Source of the DNA: Bacteroides oleiciplenus YIT 12058
GTDB taxonomy: Bacteria > Bacteroidota > Bacteroidia > Bacteroidales > Bacteroidaceae
Direction: 5' to 3'
Assembly: GCF_000315485.1 (NCBI RefSeq)
Contig: NZ_JH992941.1
Coordinates: forward strand, 434,001-498,000
DNA length: 64,000 nucleotides
Both the position numbers and the translations under genes were made by a program. The notes under the pieces were generated by a model. That model was not told where the DNA came from. It saw nothing but the letters and a program-made list of their open reading frames with translations, and searched no databases. Positions 26,017 through 33,908 of this stretch are shown piece after piece (position 1 is the first letter of the stretch; each line of letters starts with the position of its first letter).

Positions 26017-27597
26017 TCAAAAACTGGTTGTTAACGTCAGGTTAGCACCGGTATAGGCAGGCTGGTAACGGCATACTCCACCCGAACAGACAAATCCGGC
26101 ACGGTTACGCCCATAACTCAGTTGCAAGCGGGTGCGATGTTGTGTATAGCTGACAGAAGCATTATAATAATGCTTGTCCGTAGTGCCATGATTCCACATG
26201 TCACTTACGGCGAAACTCCAGCGGGGAGCCAGACTCAATTCCACTAAAGCTGCCGCCCAGTCCTTCTCATAATCTGTAGAGTAGAGATATTGTACCTCTA
26301 CACGTAAGGCCGTCTTCTTATTAAACTTATACGTATTGTCCAGTACAAAGATATTTGAAGCATAGGTCACATCCTGCATGCCATGACTCGGACTCCATTC
26401 CTGCACGGATACCAGCAAAGCCGTTTTCCACCGTTTGTTCCACTGATGTTCTACATCCACATTTATATCACGCCACAAAAGACGGTTTTCCCCCGTCAGA
26501 TCTTTATCCGAATAGAATGTGGAGAAATTAGCATGGAAATTCCAGTAATCGTTACGCTGCTTGTCACCACGGATAGAGTAATAGGCATCAATCTGCCCTC
26601 CGGTTTCACCTTCGGCATTCACCTGATAAGGGTTAAGGTTTGCCAGCATATAGGTGTATTGACGAGTTAGGGCAGGCAGGTAGTTCAACACATTACCGGC
26701 ACCTTCACCTATCAACGTAAGCATCGTATTCATGTGTTCCAATCGGCGGAATGTGCCCAATACACTAAAACGGTTATGACTATATCCCAATTCCGCCAGG
26801 ATTGCATTTCCATCCACCATATTTGCACTGACAGAAGTAGGCAGGTCTTTCCCTTTACTCACATATTCAGCACGTACAGTCCAATCGTTCCAGTCCCAAT
26901 TAATGCGACCGGAAAACATATCAAGATTGGAGGTGGTAAGAATATCAATTAAATCGGCATTCTCCTTCAAATCCTCATAACGATTTACATAACTACCTTC
27001 TACGTTCAGATTCATATTCTGTAAACCCAGAAGTGAAGAAAGTGAAACACTGGCATCAAATCCGCGGACGTAACTGTCTGCATAATCCAGATAAAGGCGG
27101 GGGCGTCCATATAGCCCGCTCAAACGAACATATTCTTTATATTCATAACGCCCTTGCACGCCTTCAATAGAATTATTGAAGCCTAAAGCCCGATCCTCGT
27201 AACTACGAAACACAAGTCCACTACCGTATTGATCGTAAATATCACCAGCACGGAAACCAAAATTCTCATCTTGCCAACTCACATATTTAGCCCCTAAAAG
27301 CGTACGTTTGCCATTACTGTAAACAGCATAATCATACCCTTGCAAAGCAGGTAAAAATCCTTCCAACTGAATACCGGCAGAGAATTTACCATAGCTATAG
27401 TCCAGTTTCAAATAGTTGTTTGAACCAAAATGATCATCAGGGTTTACGGAAGAACCGGCATCCAGACCTGTATCTTCCACATAATAGATACTGTTGCTCT
27501 CCAGGCTTCCCGTCAACTGGCCTTTATTAGATTCCTGGGCATTGAGTTGAGCCACAGAAAGACAGGCCAACATCCACATTGCATATAGTTTTCTCAT
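26017..27597 (-). CDS. DUF6029-type outer-membrane beta-barrel protein
   Basis: 526 residues with a signal peptide (cut near LNAQ). The remainder is a long run of alternating beta-strand-like segments (for example YLKLDYSYGKFSAGIQLEGF, RTRLQLSYGRNRAGF) ending in LTLTTSF, typical of a transmembrane barrel. It matches my recollection of the Bacteroidota family DUF6029; no enzymatic motif is visible. Its start overlaps the stop of the TlpA-like gene by 4 bp, so the two are translationally coupled. Confidence 0.7.
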   Translation of the reverse strand: MRKLYAMWMLACLSVAQLNAQESNKGQLTGSLESNSIYYVEDTGLDAGSSVNPDDHFGSNNYLKLDYSYGKFSAGIQLEGFLPALQGYDYAVYSNGKRTLLGAKYVSWQDENFGFRAGDIYDQYGSGLVFRSYEDRALGFNNSIEGVQGRYEYKEYVRLSGLYGRPRLYLDYADSYVRGFDASVSLSSLLGLQNMNLNVEGSYVNRYEDLKENADLIDILTTSNLDMFSGRINWDWNDWTVRAEYVSKGKDLPTSVSANMVDGNAILAELGYSHNRFSVLGTFRRLEHMNTMLTLIGEGAGNVLNYLPALTRQYTYMLANLNPYQVNAEGETGGQIDAYYSIRGDKQRNDYWNFHANFSTFYSDKDLTGENRLLWRDINVDVEHQWNKRWKTALLVSVQEWSPSHGMQDVTYASNIFVLDNTYKFNKKTALRVEVQYLYSTDYEKDWAAALVELSLAPRWSFAVSDMWNHGTTDKHYYNASVSYTQHRTRLQLSYGRNRAGFVCSGGVCRYQPAYTGANLTLTTSF

Positions 27598-28088
27598 TTT
27601 TTTTGCAGTTCTTTAAGCTTCTCCAGTAATTCCAGTTCGCTACCGGGAGTATAGCCTGAATGTGAATATACAATTTTACCATTCCCATCCACAATATAAG
27701 TCTGCGGAGTAAGAGATACGTTCATAGCTCGCTTCAGATTTTGGTTCTTATCGAACAAACAGATAAAATCCCACCCAAATCCCTTGGCCATAGACCGGGC
27801 ACGAGCCGTAAAACGGCTATCATCAATAGATACGGCAACAATATTAAAATCTACTTCTTCACGCCATTCTTCCAATAGTTCATTCAGCGTATTGAGTTCA
27901 GTGATACAAGGCTTGCAAGTCACTCCCCAGAAAGAAAGGATGAAAGGCTTTCCGTCCACTAATATTTTTGTAGAAATTATTTCATTTCGAGTGTTTTCGA
28001 CTTTTACATCAGGCAATACCTGAGCATAGGTCACAAGGGTAGAAAAAACGAAGAATACCCCTATTAAGAAACTGATTTTCTTCATCAT
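27594..28088 (-). CDS. TlpA-like thiol-disulfide oxidoreductase
   Basis: 164 residues with an N-terminal signal/anchor (MMKKISFLIGVFFVFSTL). Thioredoxin fold with active site WGVTCKPC (Cys-Lys-Pro-Cys) near residue 60, the cis-Pro segment LTPQTYIVD and FDKNQNLKRAM. Predicted periplasmic redox protein, probably acting on cysteines of cluster partners such as the CxxC-bearing Omp28-like lipoprotein (inference). Overlaps the next gene by 4 bp. Confidence 0.85.
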   Translation of the reverse strand: MMKKISFLIGVFFVFSTLVTYAQVLPDVKVENTRNEIISTKILVDGKPFILSFWGVTCKPCITELNTLNELLEEWREEVDFNIVAVSIDDSRFTARARSMAKGFGWDFICLFDKNQNLKRAMNVSLTPQTYIVDGNGKIVYSHSGYTPGSELELLEKLKELQKK

Positions 28089-28122
28089 ATCAAGTATTTC
28101 TTAATTAATAACAGAAAAGGTA

Positions 28123-28141
28123 CACCGGAATAATTCCGGTG
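28123..28141 (-). promoter_or_regulatory. short hairpin between the large lipoprotein and tlpA-like gene
   Basis: Perfect 8-bp stem CACCGGAA-TAA-TTCCGGTG followed on the minus strand by a short CTTTTCT run. A weak intra-operon terminator or processing site. Confidence 0.45.
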
Positions 28142-28171
28142 CATCCTTTAAATAGTTTTCACAGTTTGCCG

Positions 28172-30757
28172 CTATTTCTTAGACATCTTGGCATGTACCT
28201 CAGCCGCTTTCTTTTGGATTTTTTCTTTTAAAGAAGCAGACTTTATAGTAGTCTCCGGCATCAACGGTAATACACCATCCTTAGTCCAAGGCAAACTGGT
28301 ACGCATGAAACGGTTACCCTTACGGTTTGTATTGCCTTTTTTGCTACTGTCGGCAGCCAAATTAGTAGCCTTCACAGCAGAAGTTCCGTTCTCTTTTACA
28401 CCTGTCCAACCTCTTGTCAGAGTAATTGGAGAAGTAATTTGTGAAACAAAAGTATAGTAATTAGCCATCACATAGTAAGCAGGAGAAGGATAACACAACA
28501 CACCGTCAGCTTCAAGCCCACCAATAGTAATTGTGTTTTTATCCTCAGATATAGTTACCGGGAAACGACCTAGAGGAGCATTATTGAAATTAGCAGAATT
28601 ATAACCTAAGAAGTTAATTTCATAAGCCTGCCATGCCGAAAGTGGAGCAACCCTGCTCTGATCAGCATTCAACTCAATCTTGTCTTTACCATTCTCATCC
28701 TTGCTCACTTCCAAAAAGAATTTCGGACCATAATCATAGAACAATTCTTCCGTATCATAGGCCGAATAATCCAGATCACAGAATAGGTCCCAGGAATTCT
28801 TATATTCATGAGCCGCATCGAAGCCTAATCCTACTAAACGATTCTGGCCTCTATACTTATCTGCATAGCGCACAGCTTCCGACTTATATTCATCAAACAA
28901 CTCGGAAACTTTTGTCTTCGCGTATGCCGTAGCCTCAGTCTCTGTCTGTCCGTTATTCATAGCACTATTCTTAAAGTAATCAAAAAGAGCATTGTAATCT
29001 TCCGGTGCCATAGCACTAACAGAAGAAGGCCCCTGTTCCGGCTTACCATCAAGAGTAATCTTAAATGATATTTTCTGATCGTAATCTCCGGCATAATCCT
29101 GCCATTGAGCTTGACATGTAGCAGTCCAGTCTCCCTTCAGATCATTAAAGAGTGAGGATTCCACCCGTTCTTTATTTTTTTCTGCCAAAGATGTTGAATT
29201 ACCTTCATATACTGACATCTTTTCATCTTCATTGAAAGCAGCCACCATTATCATTGACTCCATATGTTCCCAGGAAGTGAAACCTATATCATACCCCTCA
29301 TTACTATTGATAGCATCAATGATTTCCGCTTCAGTAACATAGTTACCATAAGACTTCATCAATTGTTCTTTATCAGTACCGGAGTTCAGCATAGGATACC
29401 ATTCTTTCATATAGTTCATCAAATACTTAATATAGGAACAGTTCTTATCCGAAGCTTTGATATTAAACCATACCATCCACGGGCTTCCGTCCGGATCTTC
29501 TTTAGGAGTAATCTCCAGTTTTGCTGCTGGCTTCGTAGATTCAAACGGAGTGAAATCTATAGTTTGCATACTTTGTATGCTATAATCTTCACTATATGTA
29601 CCTATAACTATCAATTTGTATTTTCCACCCTTTTCGAAAGGAAGGGCATCAGGATTTGTAGACATAATCTGAGAACCCGTATACATTTCACTACCAGTCA
29701 ACATAAATGTAGGCATACCTCTCTCACCACATAAAGTAACGTAGTATTCATACTCTTCCAACGGCATTGCATTAACAACATAAGTGACAACGTCCTCATC
29801 TGGTACAATAGTAAAAGTAGCCGTACGTTCCGTTATTTTTGTCGTTTCAATAGCAATTTTACTTTCAATCAAAGTAGAACCACCATAAAGATATTGCTTA
29901 GCATATTTTCCATTGAAAGTTGCCCCTTCATCAGAACATTTATCAGTATACCCATCTGTAAGAGGAGCAGTGGCCGACCGGGTCGTTTTCATCAAATCCC
30001 AATCATCTCCGCCACCACCATAATCATACTCACACAACACATTGCCATCCGCATCACATTCAGCTACTAATATAACATAAGGATAACCCGGCAACACTTG
30101 AATAGGCATATCTACATTCGGTTCCGGATTTTCCTCCAGATACTCACCATCAACTAAAGATATTGTTTTAGAGCCCTTATATAACTCTCCATATGACACA
30201 TAGTCCCCATCAGTCATTCCAAATTGATCTTTCTGTGCCTGATACATATCACGACGCCCGAAAGTAAATTTATAATAAGTACTTTCCGGAACTTCGATAT
30301 GCACTTTTATACTATAAGGTTTTGTGTCTATAATCGTTATAAGGCGTGTATAAGCAGGCGTAGTAATCGTCTGCGACTTTACAATATACTCTGCGCCCTT
30401 TTTCAATGCAAAAAATACAGTATAAGTTTTATTCCCCTCCAAGCCATATACTGTAACCTCGTTATCACCATCTTCCGCAGAAATAATCGTATTATTTTCC
30501 TGTGCTTCAGCATAAATCACTTCTCCTGCGGGTGCAGTGGCATCAGCACCTTCCACTACCTGGTAGGCAAAAGATTCCACCCCCATAGTAGCCAGTTTAA
30601 ACGTAGCAGAAGTCGCATACACTTCGCTCGCTTCATCCGTACTTGTTTGTGTTATAACAACACTTTCTGTTTCGTCATCGTCGTCAGAACAACTCCACAT
30701 TCCCCCAGCCAAGACAAGTGCGCTCAGCAGGAATAGACATCGATACAATTTTCTCAT
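28172..30757 (-). CDS. large surface lipoprotein of unknown function
   Basis: 861 residues. Lipoprotein signal MRKLYRCLFLLSALVLAGG ending at MWSCSDDDD, with an acidic run after the Cys that is common in surface-exported Bacteroides lipoproteins. The N-terminal part has two Fn3/Ig-like stretches (about 35-135, ATSATFKLATMGVESFAYQV; about 295-400, ITERTATFTIVPDEDVVTYV). The C-terminal half is unlike any family I recognise and ends in a strongly basic Lys-rich tail. First gene of the cluster with TlpA, DUF6029, Omp28 and the M43-like protease; a binding or scaffold role is possible. Confidence 0.65.
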   Translation of the reverse strand: MRKLYRCLFLLSALVLAGGMWSCSDDDDETESVVITQTSTDEASEVYATSATFKLATMGVESFAYQVVEGADATAPAGEVIYAEAQENNTIISAEDGDNEVTVYGLEGNKTYTVFFALKKGAEYIVKSQTITTPAYTRLITIIDTKPYSIKVHIEVPESTYYKFTFGRRDMYQAQKDQFGMTDGDYVSYGELYKGSKTISLVDGEYLEENPEPNVDMPIQVLPGYPYVILVAECDADGNVLCEYDYGGGGDDWDLMKTTRSATAPLTDGYTDKCSDEGATFNGKYAKQYLYGGSTLIESKIAIETTKITERTATFTIVPDEDVVTYVVNAMPLEEYEYYVTLCGERGMPTFMLTGSEMYTGSQIMSTNPDALPFEKGGKYKLIVIGTYSEDYSIQSMQTIDFTPFESTKPAAKLEITPKEDPDGSPWMVWFNIKASDKNCSYIKYLMNYMKEWYPMLNSGTDKEQLMKSYGNYVTEAEIIDAINSNEGYDIGFTSWEHMESMIMVAAFNEDEKMSVYEGNSTSLAEKNKERVESSLFNDLKGDWTATCQAQWQDYAGDYDQKISFKITLDGKPEQGPSSVSAMAPEDYNALFDYFKNSAMNNGQTETEATAYAKTKVSELFDEYKSEAVRYADKYRGQNRLVGLGFDAAHEYKNSWDLFCDLDYSAYDTEELFYDYGPKFFLEVSKDENGKDKIELNADQSRVAPLSAWQAYEINFLGYNSANFNNAPLGRFPVTISEDKNTITIGGLEADGVLCYPSPAYYVMANYYTFVSQITSPITLTRGWTGVKENGTSAVKATNLAADSSKKGNTNRKGNRFMRTSLPWTKDGVLPLMPETTIKSASLKEKIQKKAAEVHAKMSKK

Positions 30758-31190
30758 AATTCAAACAAATTTAATTAATAAATATACAAATCAGCAATCC
30801 ATAATATTCTACAATTCGCTAAAAGAAATCCCTATATGCAATCAATAAATTCTACAATACATATAAATAAATGAAACCTATAATAAATCCATACGAAAAA
30901 GTAGTTGAATGATAAGTTCCCATTTCAAGCTGCTATAATTCCCCAAAAGATTATAAATATGCAAATCCCGAGTCGAGACATAATAGGTACTTCCAGACAA
31001 ATAATTCCTATATGCCTAAATTTACAACTTGTCATTTTATCCTTTAAATAGAAGAGTAGGGAAGATTATCCTCTCTCCTTTCGAACACCTTCAAAAGGGA
31101 GGAACAGGTGATAGCATGAAATTATCATTAAAAACGGCATCATTATAGAGGATTGATACTCTGATAGTACCCTCCGACTTTGAATTATTG

Positions 31191-31220
31191 CAAAAGTAGC
31201 ATACAAGAAATACAATGCAA
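31191..31220 (-). promoter_or_regulatory. promoter of the five-gene envelope cluster
   Basis: Read on the minus strand: TTG (31218-31220), 19-bp spacer, TACTTTTG (31191-31198). Good match to the Bacteroides consensus. The predicted transcript begins near 31184, leaving a leader of about 425 nt before the lipoprotein gene. Confidence 0.6.
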
Positions 31221-31752
31221 TAATTCACCAATGAAAGCGTTTTTTTTGCATTTGGCATATTCGTTATTTTATAATGTGAATAAGCTATTAAACATATCCT
31301 TCCAACCAGTCACATCAAAACATTTTATACAACTTCTCACTTACATTAATTTTGTAAATAAAAGCAGCATCCCAGTCTTAGAAATAGCTAGTTCAAGAAG
31401 AACATTTTTAAATGCTTTTTATCTTGTCGTTATGCTCTATAGAGACGATATTTTGATAAGTTATAAAAGGGGGTAGAAAGAAAGTGTGTCAATATAACAT
31501 ATAAAAGATAATTTCATTTAATAATAGCAATTTGTATGCTCTTGAATAAGATTAGACTCAAAACTAAGAATAGATAGGTAGAAAACCAGATATGGGAATA
31601 AATGAATTATATAATGAAGTCACTTTACTATAAGTATTGTCTACATTGCAAGTAATACTCTCTATTCGATAGCATTAATAGTACTAAACTGATTTATTTG
31701 ATTACATTCTTCCAAAGTTCATTTTTACTACGTTAAAAAGAACATAAATGTA

Positions 31753-32022
31753 TTGTTTTTACAAAAAAACGTATATCTTTGTAACCGTAACCTAAATGAG
31801 ATTTTAAAAAGTTCATTTATCAGTTACAAGCGATAAGACGGCTTATTTCCTTTGTATATATGCACATACATATACATTTAATATAAAAAAGAAAGCCCCA
31901 AGCGCCAAGTTCTTCTTGAACTTGGTAAGTATATTTTCCTTTCAAAAACTATCTAGTATTTCCACAAATCCCTGTAGTCTTTTTAGAAACTCTTCTATAT
32001 TTATATAGAAGACAAAGTTTCT
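31753..32022 (+). ncRNA. possible small RNA transcribed from an orphan promoter
   Basis: TTG (31753-31755), 18-bp spacer and TATCTTTG (31774-31781) form a good rightward promoter, yet no plus-strand gene follows. Downstream are two hairpins, one at 31905-31925 (8-bp perfect stem) and one at 31985-32022 (CTTCTATAT/ATATAGAAG inside AGAAAC/GTTTCT). A transcript of 140-240 nt converging on the MACPF gene is plausible but not demonstrated. Confidence 0.3.
31895..31925 (-). terminator. terminator downstream of the MACPF gene
   Basis: CCAAGTTC-N5-GAACTTGG (31905-31925), read on the minus strand, is followed by a G/C-rich decamer and then TTTCTTTTTT. It would end leftward transcription from the MACPF gene; the extra bases before the T run lower confidence. 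Confidence 0.4.
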
Positions 32023-32093
32023 TTTCAAGAAGACAGCTGACAAATATATAGCCAGTTGCCTTCAGTAAACAACATATTAATATGTAAATTATA

Positions 32094-33668
32094 TCAGAGA
32101 GCAATAAGAGTATATTCACTCAGTTCATCAAAGGAAATATCGACAGATGGAAGAGCGTAAACTGCATTCCTGATAGCATAAGTATCCAAAAGATAATCAC
32201 TATGCACAGAATAACCAACTTTATTTTCTCGATCTAAGATGTAGAGTACTCCATCTGTATCCCTATAGCAGACACTACGTTCCATGAGCGGGGCATCATA
32301 ATCAAACACCTTCATATATCGCTCAACCATGTCTGAAGAACCTTTATTAGATACAATTTTCAAACGATAAAACCGACTAAGCTGTTGCGATTTAGTATTA
32401 ATCCACACATCCACATCAGGAACAACCTCATGGGATAACGTAATAAACTCATGATTTCTAGTATACAAATATGCATAGCATCCTACCACCTTATCCCACC
32501 AACTATTCTTACCACATTGAAGTATGATTTGTGGCTCTTCATAATAAGGTTTTAACCCATTGCCTCCCTTCATATACAGTCCTATTCTATCCTTCATATT
32601 CTTCTCCAAAATAAATTCAGAAATAGGCACCAATCCCTCATCAGCAATATCTACAAGACTATGCGTCATTGTATCCGTAAGAGAAGCCATCCATTGAGAC
32701 AAGTCAATATTCACATCTTCCAACTTCTGCGGAATAGTAAAAACAGGAAATGCCGGCGAACCTCCAACAGTTTCTATAGCCATAGATATATTTGTCACTC
32801 CACTATCTGTACTTGATCCTGACCCCGAAGAATTCTTACCAAAGCTTAAGTCTGCTGAAGCTCCCACATTTTTAAAGCTGAAACTTCCACTAATCTCATT
32901 ATCCAACGCTTTTTCTTTAACAGTAGTAGTCGCCTCCTGCTTATAAAGACCTGCATATAAAGCGGTAGCCCGCCCACCGGTTATGAACTTTTTTAGAACA
33001 AAAGCACCATAATTATTATAGAACTCACTCATCGGCGTATTATACAATTCATCCTTAAAAGTCGCAGTCAGATAGTTCTCCATTATTTTCGATCTGATAT
33101 TACTGCTGTACTGCATTTCATAGACGTTTTGATCTATCGCAACATTTAGTTCTCCAAATATATTTTGCGTATTATTGATTACTGTTGAACCAAAAACTTC
33201 AGTCATTTTTCTTTTATGCCCAATCTTAAATAAGCCAAGATTTATAGAGAACCCACTATTCACCTTCTTGGAAACTTGTGATTTTTCCGTATATCTATCA
33301 AAAGAGGCAAAGGAAAAGGAATTAATGACACTATGCCCTATTCTATTCACCGTACAGTAATCATTATAATCAGCCTCAAGCTTCTTAATATCAATCACCG
33401 CATGGCCCAAGTTCTCTGCATCAGCATAAGGATAGGCTGTTGCCCTGAATGAACGTCCCAAATAATCGCTAAAAGTCAGCCTCGTGGCTCTCGTTGTTGG
33501 CTCTGCAGAAGTGCATTGTCTCTGAAACAAAATGAGAGGAGAATTTGGATCCCGCTCTTTTAACACAACAACATCTTCGTTAGAATCAGAAGGAAAGTCC
33601 TCATTTTCATCAGTACATGCACCCAATGCTATCGCAACAAGTGCCAAAAACAGCAGTTTTGTTTTCAT
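32094..33668 (-). CDS. MACPF-domain lipoprotein, BSAP-like putative antimicrobial toxin
   Basis: 524-residue lipoprotein. The start at 33668 gives MKTKLLFLALVAIALGAC, a clean lipobox; an upstream in-frame ATG lies inside the promoter. The central region carries the MACPF signature region YNNYGAFVLKKFITGGR (about residue 230) flanked by two helix-rich segments (SGFSINLGLFKI; SGSFSFKNVGASADLSFG) that fit transmembrane-hairpin regions. The C-terminal portion after about 390 has no assignment. Secreted MACPF lipoproteins of Bacteroides (BSAP-1 to -4) kill close relatives by pore formation. Low GC, its own promoter and long AT-rich flanks mark it as accessory. Toxin function is inference from family. 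Confidence 0.78.
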   Translation of the reverse strand: MKTKLLFLALVAIALGACTDENEDFPSDSNEDVVVLKERDPNSPLILFQRQCTSAEPTTRATRLTFSDYLGRSFRATAYPYADAENLGHAVIDIKKLEADYNDYCTVNRIGHSVINSFSFASFDRYTEKSQVSKKVNSGFSINLGLFKIGHKRKMTEVFGSTVINNTQNIFGELNVAIDQNVYEMQYSSNIRSKIMENYLTATFKDELYNTPMSEFYNNYGAFVLKKFITGGRATALYAGLYKQEATTTVKEKALDNEISGSFSFKNVGASADLSFGKNSSGSGSSTDSGVTNISMAIETVGGSPAFPVFTIPQKLEDVNIDLSQWMASLTDTMTHSLVDIADEGLVPISEFILEKNMKDRIGLYMKGGNGLKPYYEEPQIILQCGKNSWWDKVVGCYAYLYTRNHEFITLSHEVVPDVDVWINTKSQQLSRFYRLKIVSNKGSSDMVERYMKVFDYDAPLMERSVCYRDTDGVLYILDRENKVGYSVHSDYLLDTYAIRNAVYALPSVDISFDELSEYTLIAL

Positions 33669-33811
33669 AATACCTGAATTTAAGTTTAACAATATGTGAA
33701 CTTTAAAAGAATGATTTCTTTCAGCTTGCTTCAGTATACTAAGATATGTACAGAAACTGCATGTTAGCATAGACAATAGCAGCTTGTGAGTTTTATTTGT
33801 GGCTACAATTG

Positions 33812-33841
33812 CAAATATATACATTTTTTTTGCAAAAGCAA
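33812..33841 (-). promoter_or_regulatory. promoter of the MACPF gene
   Basis: Minus strand: TTG (33839-33841), 19-bp spacer, TATATTTG (33812-33819). Leader of about 140 nt to the chosen start at 33668. Confidence 0.65.
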
Positions 33842-33851
33842 GAAAAACTAT

Positions 33852-33882
33852 TAAAAAAAGGAGCTATTAAGCTCCCTTTTTT
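33852..33882 (-). terminator. terminator of the outer-membrane receptor gene
   Basis: GGAGCT-ATTA-AGCTCC (33860-33875) flanked by A7 and T6, so it can act on both strands. It separates the receptor gene from the MACPF promoter. Confidence 0.8.
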
Positions 33883-33908
33883 AATCTGTTGAATATGTCA
33901 GTAATGGA

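Larger units (their letters stand above)
30758..32093. other. 1.3-kb AT-rich intergenic region
   Basis: No convincing gene. It contains a strong leftward promoter (31191-31220), a rightward orphan promoter (31753-31781) and two hairpins near the right end (31905-31925, 31985-32022). The stretch 31221-31750 shows nothing beyond low GC. The 98-codon open frame from 31180 begins with TTG, has no ribosome-binding site, and overlaps the promoter. Confidence 0.7.

Noticed and set aside
31180..31476. 98-codon open frame in the AT-rich gap
   Set aside because: Starts with TTG, overlaps the leftward promoter, low-complexity product without family resemblance.
31905..31925. Invertible promoter ends near the MACPF gene
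   Set aside because: The inverted repeat arms are adjacent (5-nt loop) and no second distant arm flanking the promoter was found; no invertase gene nearby.
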